This document shows, piece after piece, positions 42,470 to 54,245 of a stretch of DNA of 64,000 nt. Under the pieces are notes generated by a model. The model worked only from the letters and a program-made list of their open reading frames with translations, made no database searches and had not been told where the DNA came from. Position numbers and translations under genes: made by a program. How positions within the stretch are numbered: the stretch's first letter is position 1; every line of letters starts with the position of its first letter. The DNA comes from Humulus lupulus (lineage: Eukaryota > Streptophyta > Magnoliopsida > Rosales > Cannabaceae). The stretch is taken from assembly GCF_963169125.1 (NCBI RefSeq), contig NC_084797.1, forward strand, positions 91,731,868 through 91,795,867, in the 5' to 3' direction.

Positions 42470-43639
42470 TCACCATCTCTGGCGCATGTTCAGATCCTTC
42501 TGAGTAAAGAAGTACTTCAAACTCTTATGGTCGGTGTATATCGCGCACTTCTCACCATATAAATAATGTCTCCAAATCTTAAGTGCGAATACCACCGCTG
42601 CCAATTCCAGATCATGCATGGGATATCTCTGCTCATACTCCTTTAACTGTCTCGATGCATAGGCTATCACCTTACCATCTTGCATCAGCACACACCCCAA
42701 ACCCTGTCTGGAAGCGTCGCAATAAACCACGAACTTCTCATTATCTGTCGGCAAACTCAATACTGGCGCGGTGATCAGTCTCTGCTTCAACTCTTTAAAA
42801 TTGTTCTCACATCTATCTGTCCAAACATACTTTGCCTTCTTCTTTGTCAATTTTGTCAACAATGTAGCTATTTTGGAGAACCCCTCAACAAACTGCCGAT
42901 AATATCCTGCCAATCCCAGAAAACTCCTCACTTCAGGAACACTGCTCGGTCTAGGCCAATCTCTTACTGCCTCAATCTTACTTGGGTCAACCAGAATCCC
43001 ATCCTTACTGACGATATGGCCCATAAATGTAACTTGTAGTAACCAGAACTTGCACTTGCTGAACATAGCATATAACCTATGCTCCCTTAACCGCTGGAAT
43101 ACCAATCGTAGATGCTGCTCATGCTCTGTCTCAGACTGACAGTACACTAAAATGCCGTCGATGAACACAATCATAAACTTGTCCAAATAGTTCTTGAAAA
43201 CCTTATTCATCATGTCCATAAAAGATGCTGGGGCATTGGTTAATCTAAAGGACATAACCAGGAATTCATAGTGTCCATACCTCATGCGGAAAGTGGTCTT
43301 TGGTATGTCCTCCTCCTTGATCCTTGACTGATGGTAACCTAACCGTAGATCAATCTTGGAAAACACCGTACTTCCCTATAGCTAGTCAAACAAATCATCA
43401 ATCCTAGGTAGTGGATACTTATTCTTAATGGTCAACTTGTTCAGCTCCCTGTAGTCAATACACATCCTAAGAGACCCATCCTTCTTCTTGATAAACAACA
43501 CTGGAGCACCCCATGGCGAGAAACTCGGTCTGATGAACCCTAAGTCCAGTAACTCCTCTAACTGAATCTTTATCTCTTTCAACTCTGCCAGAGCCATTCT
43601 ATATGGTGTCCTAGATACTGGCTCCGCTCTTGACACCAA
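42470..43639 (-). pseudogene. Element H reverse transcriptase and RNase H
   Basis: 43639-43382: [53 protein letters not shown], ended by two TAG codons near 43375-43381. 43366-42470: [31 protein letters not shown] box and the active-site box FIDG at 43154-43165, where the gypsy family has two aspartates, so one catalytic aspartate is lost. RNase [41 protein letters not shown] and [13 protein letters not shown]. The polymerase is inactive through both the stops and the active-site change. Confidence 0.92.
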
Positions 43640-43660
43640 CTCAATGAAAAACTCAATCTC

Positions 43661-44190
43661 TCACTGTGGCGGCAATCCTGCCAGGTTTGCTGAAAATAAA
43701 TCTAGAAATTCACATACCAATCTGGTCTCTCCCAGTCCAACTGACACTACCTTGGAGGTATCCACAACATTCGCTAGGAATCCTGTGCAACCTTCCTGCA
43801 TCAGGTCTCTAGCCTTCAATGCTGAAATCATAGGTACCCGCGGTCCACTAGCCGTCCCCACAAATACAAAGGGTACCTCCCCTTCTGGTTCAAAAGTCAC
43901 CATCTTGCGCTTGCATTCAATCGTCGCTCCATACTTCGATAACCAATCCATCCCTAGGATCATATCAAAGTCATCCATCGCAAGCTCAATCAGATCAACA
44001 GACAATTCCCTACCATCAATCTCTACTGGTAAAGCTCTAACCCATCTCCTAGAGACTACTAGTTCCCCAGTTGGCAAGAAAGTCTGCAAACCCCTAGCAT
44101 ACAAAGCACTAGGTCTACACAGCTAATCTATCACTCTCGCAGACACAAATGAATGGGTAGCTCCTGAATCAATCAATGCAGTATACAAAG
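43661..44190 (-). pseudogene. Element H aspartic protease
   Basis: The catalytic DSGAT is encoded at about 44157-44171 (ALIDSGATHSFVSARVID). A stop follows at about 44123, then ARGLQTFLPTGELVV, IDLIELAMDDFDMILGMDWL and GATIECKRKMVTFEPEGE, the typical chromovirus protease body. The frame passes towards RT (FLDLFSANLAGLPPQ) and stops at about 43660. Confidence 0.85.
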
Positions 44191-44289
44191 AACCAACACT
44201 AGAAATCTAACCTGTCATAACTGAGGGGCTAGCCTCCGCCTCAGTCTGAGTCAAAGAAAACACTCTGGAAGGAGCGACACTGTCACCCT

Positions 44290-45372
44290 GCCTCGACTCC
44301 TCCTTCCTGGCTTATGGGCAGTCCTTCTTCAGATGATTGGCACTCCCACAAACAAAAGAGGCCCTAAACCTGTACTCACCCTGGTGTTGTCGTCTGCACC
44401 GAGGACACACTGGAAAGCTCCTCCAGTTGTGACCTCCACCCTAACGGCCACCAAAAGCACCCCGTGCCCTCCTATTCGAACTGGGTGGAACAAAGGAATA
44501 TGGGGCTTTCCTCTTTTGCTCACTAGAGCCACTACCCCGACTGGATCCAATAAAAGGAGGCATTGTCCTCCTGGCATCGTGCCTAACAACGCTCTCTCTC
44601 CAAATCTGATCCTCGCCCCCTCAGTTGTAAGGGCCTTGTCTACAACATGAGCATAGGTGGTAGTCTCTAGATCCAAAGTGATCTTCACATCAAGGGCGAT
44701 CATAACATTCAATCCTTGTACAAACCTGTCTCTTCTTGCCGCATCTGTCAGCACTAAATCTGGTGCAAACTTTGCCAATCCATCAAATTGCAGGGCATAC
44801 TCTGTCACGGTCAACCGGTTCTGAGTTAGGATGATAAACTCGTCAACCTTCGCAGCTCATACTGCAACACTATAATACTTCTCATTGAAGATGTTCCTGA
44901 ATTCTTCCCAAGTCATAACTACCACATTCCTCCTTTGAACTATTACATCCCACCAGATGCGGGCAACCTCTCTGAATATGAAGCTAGCACAAGCTACCCT
45001 CTCGTTCCCCTCAACCCTCATGAAATCCAGGATAGAGGAAACCATATTAATCCACTGCTCTGCCTGCAGTGGGTCTGGTCCACCCTCGAAGGTGGGAGGA
45101 TGCTCCTTCCTAAACCTTTCATACAAAGGTTCCCACCCGTTCTCCATCACAGGCTGAATCGGCACTAGTGTCACAACCTGTTGAACTGGCAACTCAATGA
45201 CCTATGGAGGGGCCTGCTGCCTCAACTATCGAAGTACTTCTTCTGTTCGTTGCAATCTTGCTTCCATTTTGGCAAACATCTATTGCCAATTCTGTGGGGT
45301 AGGTGGAGGGTCCTAACCCTGGTTGTCATCCTCGGCCCGACTGCCGCGGAGTCTAGATGATTGTCGAGGCAT
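44290..45372 (-). pseudogene. Element H gag
   Basis: The ATG is at 45372 (MPRQSSRLRGSRAEDDNQG). Stops at about 45315 and 45205 precede 45192-44857: ERFRKEHPPTFEGGPDPLQA, WINMVSSILDFMRVEGNERV, ASFIFREVARIWWD and TWEEFRNIFNEKYY. After a stop near 44856 the frame continues MTVTEYALQFDGLAKFAPDL and DRFVQGLNVMIALDV. A zinc knuckle (CGSANHLKKDC) lies near 44325, in a shifted frame. This is the retrotransposon gag domain of the Tekay type. Confidence 0.87.
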
Positions 45373-45695
45373 CTCAACAAATATGCCTGCAATCAATGAC
45401 ACCGCTCATCAGGCATGATAACAATATCCAAAACCACCTCCCAATCACATCAGTTAACCACAAACAACAATCCACATAGCATACCAATAGCATATAACAC
45501 TTAACGGGCCATGCCCTGGCATCATGCATATGTTAACTCATTCTGCATGTTCTATATGAAATAAGCAGGCAAACAGGCATATAAACACATATTCAACACA
45601 TAAGTCAATCATTACCAACAAACCTTGAGTCGAGCTTGTCACTGACAGTGAGCGTACATGTTCGTTCAATCTCTAGGAACCATAAACCTTGGCTT
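45373..45695 (-). other. Leader of element H
   Basis: Non-coding sequence between primer-binding site and gag start. Nothing further seen. Confidence 0.6.
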
Positions 45696-45707
45696 GCTCT
45701 TATACCA
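45696..45707 (-). other. Primer-binding site of element H (tRNA-iMet type)
   Basis: Minus strand TGGTATAAGAGC, three bases inside the 5' LTR. One base differs from the initiator tRNA-Met site TGGTATCAGAGC. Confidence 0.85.
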
Positions 45708-45710
45708 AGT

Positions 45711-48024
45711 TGTAACACCCTACTTCCTTAGAGCATTTACTAAGTGAGGTTAAAACGTACATTTAACTTGCTAATCGAGATTTTAAGACAAAAGTGTAAA
45801 TAAACCATAAACAGGGTCATAAACCTTGAAAACAATTCCATTTACTGAAAATCATAAAGCATTTAACATTTGGGATCCCAAAATACTATTTAAAAATATT
45901 TACAACTCAAAAGAATAACTAAAGTCGACTAAACGACAAAATCTGGGTTTTATACAACCATCTCCCAAAATACCCCTTGGCCGTGGCAGCCAGGCAGGCC
46001 AAACATGTACGCGCCGCTTAACGCTCTTTGTACTCATGGTTGGTCGACTTTTCCCTTGCCCTTACCTGCACCACAGAGCACCCGTGAGCCGAAGCCCAGC
46101 AAGAAAACCCTCACAAGCAGATAACATATGCATATCAAACACTTAGCATATAACACAGGCCATCGATAGGCTATACACATAGGGCCATGCCGTCCCAGGC
46201 ACTTTACCAGGCCCTAGGTTCGCGGTCCACACCGTAAGGATATCCCAAGTATCCTTTAGGGTCTCGCCCTGGCAACTCACACTCCGCGTGCTAAACGCTG
46301 CTCCCGACCCCTTGCAGCACTCGGCCTCGCACTCCACGTGCTTAACGCCGTTCTCGGCCTGCGCCGTTCCCAGCTCTTGCCGAACATTCACACATATGCA
46401 TACATAGCATAATACAGCATATACCAGGCATGAATAAACTCAATCAAAGGGCTACGCCCTGCAACACAAACATATAGGGCCCTGCCCTGCATACAAGCTC
46501 TACGGAAACAATAGTTTTCTTACCTGTGGCCCGAGCTTCTTGATCACAGAAATCACGAGCACAGTTCTCTAACCCGAGACTCGCTGAAAACCTAGTCACA
46601 AGACATACACAACACTCTCATCACTAACCAATTTTTATCCATCTCCCGGAACCAATCCCGTGCTCTCGGGACTTCCCGTTTCCCCCCACAAGGTAGCGGA
46701 AGCATCCCCAAGCCCCCTGAGCCAACACCCCAAAAACACATTTTTCCCCTGCCCAGAAATGGCCTAGCACCGTGGCACCCCCCTTATAGGGGCCGCGATG
46801 CCCAGAATGGTGCACTTCCCCTGATGCATCCTAGCGCCGCGACACGGTAGTACAGGGCCGCGACGCCCATACGCGAACCCAGAAAACTGGGTATTTCCTC
46901 AAAATTTTCCTGAGCCAAAACACTTCCAAATCAATACCAAGACATACCTAAGTCCCAAATTCAATCCAAAACCCCAAATAGACTGTATGGCAACTCGAAA
47001 ACATCAATAACAAGCCCGAACACACATTCAAACCTATGATTCACAAATTGGTTTAAAACTTCATAAAACTTAAACCATTACAGAGGATAACCTCAGAAAT
47101 GCATGGAATTCTTACCTTAAACAAGAATTCGACCTTGAGCTTCCTCCAATTCCAACTCCAAGCTAAACCCCTTTGATCCCCAAGCTAAATTCTCACAATA
47201 ACAAGCCACAAATCCAGCTTTCAACTTTCATTCTCAAACTCTCAATAACATGCTTGGAACCTTAAAGAAAACAGGAATGAATTCCTTACCTCTGTGTTAA
47301 TCACACCCTTGAGCTAATTCCCCTAGCCATAGCAAGCAAAATCCTTCAACTCCCTAGTCTAAATTCCTCAAGACTCATCAAGCTTTCAGCCACCAAGGAG
47401 AGGGAGGAGGGAACCGAATATGAGAGAGAGAGTTGAGAAATTTTTTTCTTTCTCCTTCCCTTGTTTTTGCCAAAAGGTTTTAGTATATCCCAGTCCCTTA
47501 ACTAAGTGCAACTAGCTACCAAATGGCACAATTGCCCCTTAAGTTAACCTAAATCCTCACATGCCACCAAGGGTGATTTAGTCTTTTAACATATCCCGCT
47601 AAATCCTCGATTATTATGAAAAATCCCCGTTTAATCCCGACACGCCTAAACCGTTACTGAATTACTAACCACCACTCAATAATTCCCGATCATTTTATAA
47701 TATTCCCAAAATACCCCTAAGCTCCTCCCGAGCCGGGTATTTGACCCCATTGTGACTTTCTAGCTAAACAACTCCCTAAGACCGTCTCGGATCGCGCACC
47801 GCAATTATATCACCACCCACACGTGGTATCAATCATAATACACAAAAGTATAACATTTATGCCCCTAACAGCCAAATGGGGCCCACAGGCATATTTAATC
47901 ACCTAAACATGCACTTCTAATCACATATTCATTAAATTCACATATTAATACAGTATAGCAATTATTGGCCTCCAGGCACGCTAATTAAGGCCCCAAGCTT
48001 TATTAGCGAATTTGGGTCGCTACA
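45711..48024 (-). repeat. 5' LTR of element H
   Basis: 2314 bp copy of 38452-40804. Plus strand starts TGTAACACCC and ends TTTGGGTCGCTACA, followed by TGACC. Confidence 0.94.
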
Positions 48025-48029
48025 TGACC

Positions 48030-48356
48030 GATCTCTCTTCATTGGTGGGGGTCTCCGTAAGGGGACCTGATTCTCATTTGCTACGAAGATATGCTCCCTA
48101 CTATGTGTTAGGTCAGTGTAGAAGGTGTGGGATGTTTGCCTAGGATTACCTCCGTGTTTGTGCTTCCTCTGGTGGTATCTCTTGGGCCTTCGTACACCAT
48201 TTTCTTTTTTGCATCATTTTAACCTTCGGGGGCTGAGGACTTGACAAGTGATGCCTTCAGGTTCTCATGGTCGTCTTCGACATGAATGTACTTTTGTGTC
48301 CGTTCATAGAAATCGTCTAAGTCAGTGTCCTCCCTTTTGAGCATATTATCCGAAAG
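48030..48356 (-). pseudogene. Element G gag, part between H and the solo LTR
   Basis: The minus strand encodes REDTDLDDFYERTQKYIHVE and DDHENLKASLVKSSAPEG in the frame that enters from 50759. The phrase DLDDFYERTQKYI is typical of TAT gag after the capsid domain. A stop follows at about 48220, and the rest towards 48030 is in a shifted frame (SKRDP joins at 38446). Confidence 0.78.
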
Positions 48357-48361
48357 CTTAC

Positions 48362-50753
48362 TGTAACGCCCTGGATAGCCAAGATCGCTACACTGTGTGT
48401 TTATAAAGTGCTAGACTTGCTAATCAAGTCGTTTAATTAAAAATGCGTTATTGAAGCTACAAAGGAACTAGGGTTAAAATGTTTTGGTCTCAAAAGTCCC
48501 ATTTTCATAAAGAAACATTTCCTGTATACACGGGATCCTAAAAATGTTAAGTTTGAAGCTGTTTACAAAAGATTCAAGGACTAAATACAGTACTAGCCAT
48601 ATTACGGCAAAACAGACAATTAGGCAATCTCTGTCCTGATCCATTCCTCGGCCATGGCGACCGAACAGCTGGCTATGTACATTCCCCCCCGCAGTCCTCC
48701 ATCTTAGGATTGGTCCAACTTGCCTTTGTCTTTACCTGCACCACGTAGCACCCGTGAACCAAGGCCCAGCAAGAAAACACAACAACAGAGCATAAGCAAT
48801 CAACAGACAATTCAGTATCTCATATTGCATCACATATTCTTAATCATATCAATATTCAGAATAGTCAAGTATTCAGCATACTAAACATATCAATTCACAC
48901 CAAATCACATACGATAACTAGGGTTTGCGCCCTCAGGCTGCACCCTCCGTTATCCCACTGACTCCGGCCCGCTTAAACCGAGATAAGTGAATATTAAGCT
49001 TTCCTCGGCTACTAGTGGCCAAGCCGCACCCTATGCACAAATATTGTGTACGACACCTTAGGCCGCTATCACATGTCCCATGGCATAATACCATCATTGA
49101 CATAATACAAATATCAGGAGCACTTAGTCCCTTCACAAACATATAACTGGGTGTAGTTTTCTTACCTTTCGATTTGCTAGCTTTGATCACTTGACTCCTT
49201 GAGCACGATCCCTTTCGAGCCCTAGCGCTCACCTAAACACAACCATAGGTCAAAGTCATCACCAAACCTCAAGTCCAAAACCTAGCCTCGGGACCAATCC
49301 CGAGCCCTCGGGAAGATCTAGTTCCACCAAACAAGGTGGTGGAATCAAACCTCAAACCCTTGGTCAAAAACCCTTGAAAACAACCCTAAAATCCCTTTCT
49401 GGAAACAAGGCAGTGCTACAACGCTCTTAGGAGGGAGCTACAGCGCTACAAGTAGAAGAAAAATCCCCCAGAAAGCATGGCCTAGTGCTACAGCGCCCAA
49501 AGGCTAGCGCTGTAGCGCTAGTCACAGACAGTCAACCTCCCAATTTTCCTTCCTGCGATTTCCTCGAACCAAACTCAACCAAAACTTCTCCAAACCTTCA
49601 CTAAACTCAAAAACAAGCTTATTAACACATTCCACTCATCCCAAGCCCCCCAAATACTCAAAACCCAAGCACATGCATCCCTAATCTGAAAATCCACCAT
49701 AGCCACTTCTAGACTTCAAAACTCAGCAGAAACCAGTCAAAACATCAAAGTTAAAAGCTCAGAGTTTATACCTTTGGTGGAAATTAGACCTCTTGCCTCT
49801 AGGCCTCCTTAGCTTGCTCTTCCTCAATCCTTGGCTCCAACTTCCCTAGAATTCCCCATCAACAAAGCTTAGATACCCTTGTTAAAAACCAAAACCAGAA
49901 CTGAAGAAACTTCAAGGTCTTACCTCAAGTAAATGGCCTACCCTTGCTAAACCCTTGCCAAATCTTCAAGCTTAGCTCAGAAACCTTATGGCTTAGTTGA
50001 CCTAGCTCTCCTCTGAATTTTTCTCCAAGAAGAATGAAGGGAAATGGTAAGAGAACCACAAACTGACCCTAGGAAAACTACTCTATTTTTCCTTCCTTTC
50101 TTTTTCTTTCTTTTCCTTCTTTTCTTTCGTTCCTCAGACTTCTATATTATTCTACAATTTCCACTAAGTATAAAGCCTTAACTTACTTATCTCTGAGAAG
50201 CCAATTGACCAAAATGCCCTCCCTATTAATTCTAAACCCTTTAATCCACTTAGGGCATTTGAGTCATTTTACCCTATTCTCGCTAATTCCTCGAGTGTCT
50301 CTAATATTTTCCCGCTTACTTCCCAATACCTAATTAATCACCAATAATATTCCTCAATGTTAAAATAGACTCCAGTATACTTACTAAATTCCCATTTATA
50401 CCCCCAGGCTCACCCCAAGCCAGGTATAAATCCCCGCCATGACTTTTCTGCTAAACCGCTCACTAGGATCATCTCGAGTCACAGATCACAGATATATCCA
50501 CATAATAATGTGGTCTCAACAATTATCATATATATGCATATTAAAATTACGATTATGCCCTTCTAACCTAATCAGGGCCTACATGCATACTAATACACAT
50601 AGTCATGCATCTCAAATATTCAAATAGTCATATAACATGCTTTAAATCATAATCATGCATTTTACTCATTAAAGTCACACATAATTCCCATTATGCCCTC
50701 CAGGCACACTAATCAAGGCCCTTAAGCCTTATTAGCGAATTTGGGTCGTTACA
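48362..50753 (-). mobile_element. Second solo LTR, Tekay-type, inserted in G gag
   Basis: 2392 bp, TGTAACGCCCTGGATAGCC...TTTGGGTCGTTACA, flanked by CTTAC at 48357-48361 and 50754-50758. No internal sequence is attached. It is the same family as the solo LTR at 6649 (opposite strand) and related more distantly to the LTRs of H. AGCGCTGTAGCGCTAG-type palindromic boxes occur at 49470-49525. The gag frame of G is continuous across it once one CTTAC is removed. Confidence 0.94.
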
Positions 50754-50758
50754 CTTAC

Positions 50759-52080
50759 TGTCTGGGCGCACTCCAGCCGTGATTGCCATCTTGAGTTCTC
50801 CCCTAGTCAGGCTTCCCACTTTAGCCGCCTCCATGTTGAACCTATGGATGTAGCTCTTCAAGGTTTCTCCTTCACCTTGCTTTATATTAGTGAGGCTAGT
50901 ACCCGACAGGGTATAATCGCGTACGGCATGATGTTTTGGAGAAACTTGTCGGAAAATTGTTGCCATGACCTAATGGTCCCCGGCCTCAGCCTCTTGAACC
51001 ACTTGTATGCAAGCCCCTTCAGCGTGACCGCGAAACAGTGACACCTTGCTCTGCTATTAATTCCTCTCAGCTTCATTAAATCGTTAAAGGCGTCCAAGTG
51101 GTACTTGGGGTCCGAGGTACCCTTATATGGGGTCATATGAGGTTCTTTAAAGTTAGCCGGGAGCCATTCCAACTGGATTTATCACATGAAGGGTGACTCG
51201 TAGTCGAACTCTTCATCGGTAATGTGCCCCCCAGACGCCGTGACAATCTTGTTCTGAAGGCTCCTCATCTCAGTGTCTAGCTCCTGTTGCCTCCTATTCA
51301 AGGAGTTCCTCAGCTCGGTAGGGTTGGCCTTTCTCTTCTCTTCACCCTTCGGAGGGGCTACAGGAGTTTCATCCTTACTTCAGACATCCTTCCATTGAGA
51401 TTTTCTCTTAGGTCAGGTGGCGCCTCCTTAGAGGTGACTTTGGCTTCGTTATGAGGGTTAGCGTTGTTCTTCTGCTCTGGCCTCTGGGGCTGCTTTGCCT
51501 GTCTGGGACATTCATGTTGCTTCGTCCGAGGGGTATTACTAGTGGAGAGTCGAGTCCTTCCATCATCGACACAGATTGTGGTTTCTTCACCCTCTTGGTC
51601 TTTCTCCATTCGTTTTGGAAGAGGCATGCTTGATTTTCCCAATAGCATGCCATTCAACACCTCTTGCATAGTCTCTAAGGTAGTTTCTAGCCTTTGGTTC
51701 TTCAGGTATAATTCGCACATCTCCTCTTCATAAAATCGAGACCTAGAGCTTGAGCTTATGGAGTGTACTCGAGTACTCTTGTCTGGCCTGTGTGTTGATG
51801 GACCCAGATCTTGTCGGCTGGTGTTTGGCACCAGTGGTGGTCTTGGGGGAGGAAACTCTCCAGCATCTCTCGCGGGAGCAGCTGCTAGTCTCGGATGGTT
51901 CTCATCATGTTGGACAGCTGGGGATGAAGCCTCCCTTTCATCTTCAGAAAACCTTGGCTCCTTTGGTGCATCCACATTTTCGGGTGGCGGAGGATTCTTC
52001 ATGGAGGCCTTTAGCTTGTCTCCGTCGAGGTGGACCTCAACCTCCTGTAGTTCTCTCAGTCCCTTAGAGCATCTTGGCAT
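50759..52080 (-). pseudogene. Element G gag, N-terminus and capsid domain
   Basis: The ATG is at 52080 (MPRCSKGLRELQEVEVHLDG). About 240 codons to 51358: acidic and Pro-rich, then FYEEEMCELYLKNQRLETTL, a short coiled coil. Stops between 51357 and 51173, then 51172-50882: WLPANFKEPHMTPYKGTSDP, LKGLAYKWFKRLRPGTIRSW and QQFSDKFLQ. A frame change near 50935 leads to HHAVRDYTLSGTSLTNIKQG, GEGETLKSYIHRFNMEAAKV and ELKMAITAGVRPDS, which continues beyond the solo LTR. This is the gag domain of the TAT lineage. Confidence 0.87.
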
Positions 52081-52127
52081 CTTTCTCTGCCAGAATCAAT
52101 GGAAGAACAATGGCTTGGCACTTATCC

Positions 52128-52145
52128 TTCCCATAGACGGCGCTA
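52128..52145 (-). other. Probable primer-binding site of element G
   Basis: Minus strand TAGCGCCGTCTATGGGAA lies six bases inside the LTR edge at 52152. It resembles the TGGCGCCGTCTGTGGG-type sites I associate with gypsy elements, with two changes. The tRNA is not assigned. Confidence 0.6.
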
Positions 52146-52151
52146 AACTAT

Positions 52152-53045
52152 TGATGGTAAGAACTCGTCAACTAAGTTAGATCAAGAACTTTTGGAGTTG
52201 TAAAAGAAATCAACTTTAAACTCACTAAACTTTGGGTAAAATTCCTTAGGATCTCAAGAACATCAAATGTAAATGCTGGAATTCTAAAAGGAAGAATGGA
52301 GAGAATGTTGAATGTCACTTTTCATTAGCAATAACTGGTTACAAAATACTTCCCAAAAATCTCCCCCTCTTTCTCAGATGAAGGGAGGTCATATTTATAG
52401 TAGAGCACTAATGACTCTTAGTACATTGTGGTCCCTGGGGACACGACTCTGCATATGCAGTTTACAGGTTGTAGTGGTGCCAGGAGCATGGTGGTTGGCT
52501 CTAGTACATGCCGAGAGTTTGTTGGAGCACCTCCACTTTAGTACCTGGATGTACCTCCACCACTTGTTTAGTACGAGTGTCAGAGATTGGATGATGAGGG
52601 CCACATCAGGTACCTTACTCATACGGCCACAACTTGTCTGGCATATACATCATGTCCTTACTCCATCTCCTCTTGGTTTGTAGGTGCATTCCGTATTTGT
52701 ACGAGCTCCTCGAGTCACAAGTTTTCACCCTCGCAAGGTACCTTATTCCCAAAGGCTTCAAGTGTTGAAATCCTTATATGTTATTCTAAGATGCTTGGCA
52801 ATCAAGGACCTCGCGAGATGGTCCTATGAAAATGAGACGAGAGGCGCCTCTCGACCATAGGCGCATAATCTTGGCGCAATGTGTGGCTTCGTAGGTGAGG
52901 CATGTGTCTCGCGAGACCTTCGGCGCGAGACCGTTGTGACTCCCTCGGTGCGGCACTCTCTGCATGAGACGCTTGGACACCCTCGACCCCACTTGTGATG
53001 GGTGACCTCGCGACACCCTTAGCGGAAGACCCTCGCGACACACTT
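52152..53045 (-). repeat. 5' LTR of element G, partial
   Basis: It starts TGATGGTAAGAACTCG. TATTTATAG at about 52391 is a possible TATA region on the plus strand. From 52791 (ATGCTTGGCAATC) it matches the LTR remnant at 32831. It is cut at about 53040-53045, where Athila sequence begins, with ACACTT shared by both sides. Confidence 0.75.
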
Positions 53046-53727
53046 TGGGAATAAGCAATTGGATGCACTGCTAGCTCGTTATGGAGTTTATCACCGAAAA
53101 GCTTTGCCTTATCATCCTCAATCAAATGGGCAAGCTGAAGTTTCGAACAGAGAAATCAAGAGCATCCTTGAGAAGACCGTTGACAGTTCGCGGAAAAATT
53201 GGTCGAAAAAGTTAGATGATGCGATTTGGGCATACAGAACTGCATTCAAAACACCAATAGGCATGTCTCCTTATAGGTTGGTGTTTGGTAAAGCGTGTCA
53301 TCTACCAGTCGAATTGGAGCATAGGGCATTTTGGGCTATGAAAAAGTTAAATTATGATTGGAGTGCCGCTAGTGAAAGAAGACTGTTGCAACTGAATGAA
53401 CTTGACGAGTTCAGAAATGAGGCTTATGAGAATGCCAAGATTTATAAAGAAAGAACAAAGGCTTGGCATGACAAGAACTTAATCAGAAGGGAGTTCCAAC
53501 CAGGGCAGCAGGTACTTCTGTTCAATTCAAGACTTCGACTGTTTCCCGGCAAATTGAAGTCAAGATGGTCAGGACCATTCACTGTAGTTCAAGTTTTTCC
53601 TTATGGTTCTGTAGAAGTTCGGGGCAGCTCAGGTGATTCATTTAAAGTCAATGGTCAGAGATTGAAGCCCTACTTGGGTGGTAGTTTTGATCAAGCGAAG
53701 TCTATCCTCCTTCTGAAGCCTCTCTGA
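53040..53727 (+). pseudogene. Athila copy 1, integrase C-terminal part (truncated)
   Basis: The truncated open frame is readable from 53047 to the stop at 53725-53727 and identical in reading to residues from about 1540 to the end of the copy 2 polyprotein. It includes [20 protein letters not shown] with the catalytic glutamate, [20 protein letters not shown] and [20 protein letters not shown]. The first two catalytic aspartates, reverse transcriptase, protease and gag are absent because the left side is replaced by the G LTR at 53040. It is 8794 bp upstream of its duplicate. Confidence 0.9.
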
Positions 53728-54086
53728 AGAGGGTTCCGCGTCCGGCTAAATGACGTTAACGACAGCGCTTGTAGGAGGCACCCTATATTTTACTTGTTAT
53801 TTTTTTTTACTTTTGTATTTGTAAACAATGGATATTTGGTTTATTTTTGTACTTTTAGAATCGTGAAAAATGAAAAAAAAATTTAAAAAATCAAAAAAAT
53901 CAAAAAAATAAAAATTCCTTAAGGGCCGCGGCATAGCCCTATGATGCCGCGGCATTGGGGGGTTCCAGAGGCTCACGAATTTGGCAGAAAATGGGCGGGC
54001 CGCGGCATAGATGAGGAGGGCCGCGGCATTAAACCCAAGATTTCCCAGAATCGCAGCAGGCGCAAAATCAGCACTATAATGACTTT

Positions 54087-54245
54087 ATGGTGCAACAAAA
54101 TGAATATGGCCGGGCTCATATTGAGGAGTTGAATACTTTGGTCACGAGGTGGACTATGAGTTCAGCCGATGAGAATTATTTCACTCCACCGCCACAGTAC
54201 ACTCCATATCAGTGGCCACCTCCACCACCTCCACCGCCATACTGA
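54087..54245 (+). CDS. Short Pro-rich open frame, Athila copy 1
   Basis: ATG to TGA, 52 codons: MVQQNEYGRAHIEELNTLVT followed by ADENYFTPPPQYTPYQWPPP. The frame remains open upstream of the ATG for several codons (NDF). Its end looks like the C-terminus of a longer protein, perhaps the remains of the extra gene that Athila elements carry after pol. That is inference. An identical copy lies at 62881-63039. Expression is unknown. Confidence 0.35.
   Translation: MVQQNEYGRAHIEELNTLVTRWTMSSADENYFTPPPQYTPYQWPPPPPPPPY

Larger units (their letters stand above)
38452..48024 (-). mobile_element. Tekay-type chromovirus H, complete but inactive
   Basis: 9573 bp, with LTRs 38452-40804 and 45711-48024 and perfect target duplication TGACC. 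The order on the minus strand is primer site, gag, protease, reverse transcriptase, RNase H, integrase, chromodomain-like tail, polypurine tract. Long LTRs of about 2.3 kb and this protein order are typical of the Tekay/Del lineage. The LTRs differ by substitutions and by indels of up to about 35 bp (for example near 39090 against 46345), so the insertion has some age. Stops occur in gag, RT and at the RNase H-integrase junction. Confidence 0.95.
32830..53045 (-). mobile_element. TAT-type Ty3/gypsy element G without polymerase, split by H and a solo LTR
   Basis: Removing H (38452-48024 plus one TGACC) and the solo LTR (48362-50753 plus one CTTAC) leaves about 8.2 kb. It holds 5' LTR part, primer site, gag (52080-38303) and protease (38150-37488) on the minus strand, a plus-strand antisense gene (33720-36498), a polypurine tract and 3' LTR part. 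No reverse transcriptase, RNase H or integrase is present between protease and antisense gene. The gag frame reads through both insertion points once the insertions are removed, proving one original element. Both outer LTR ends are lost, so no target duplication can be seen. Confidence 0.85.
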
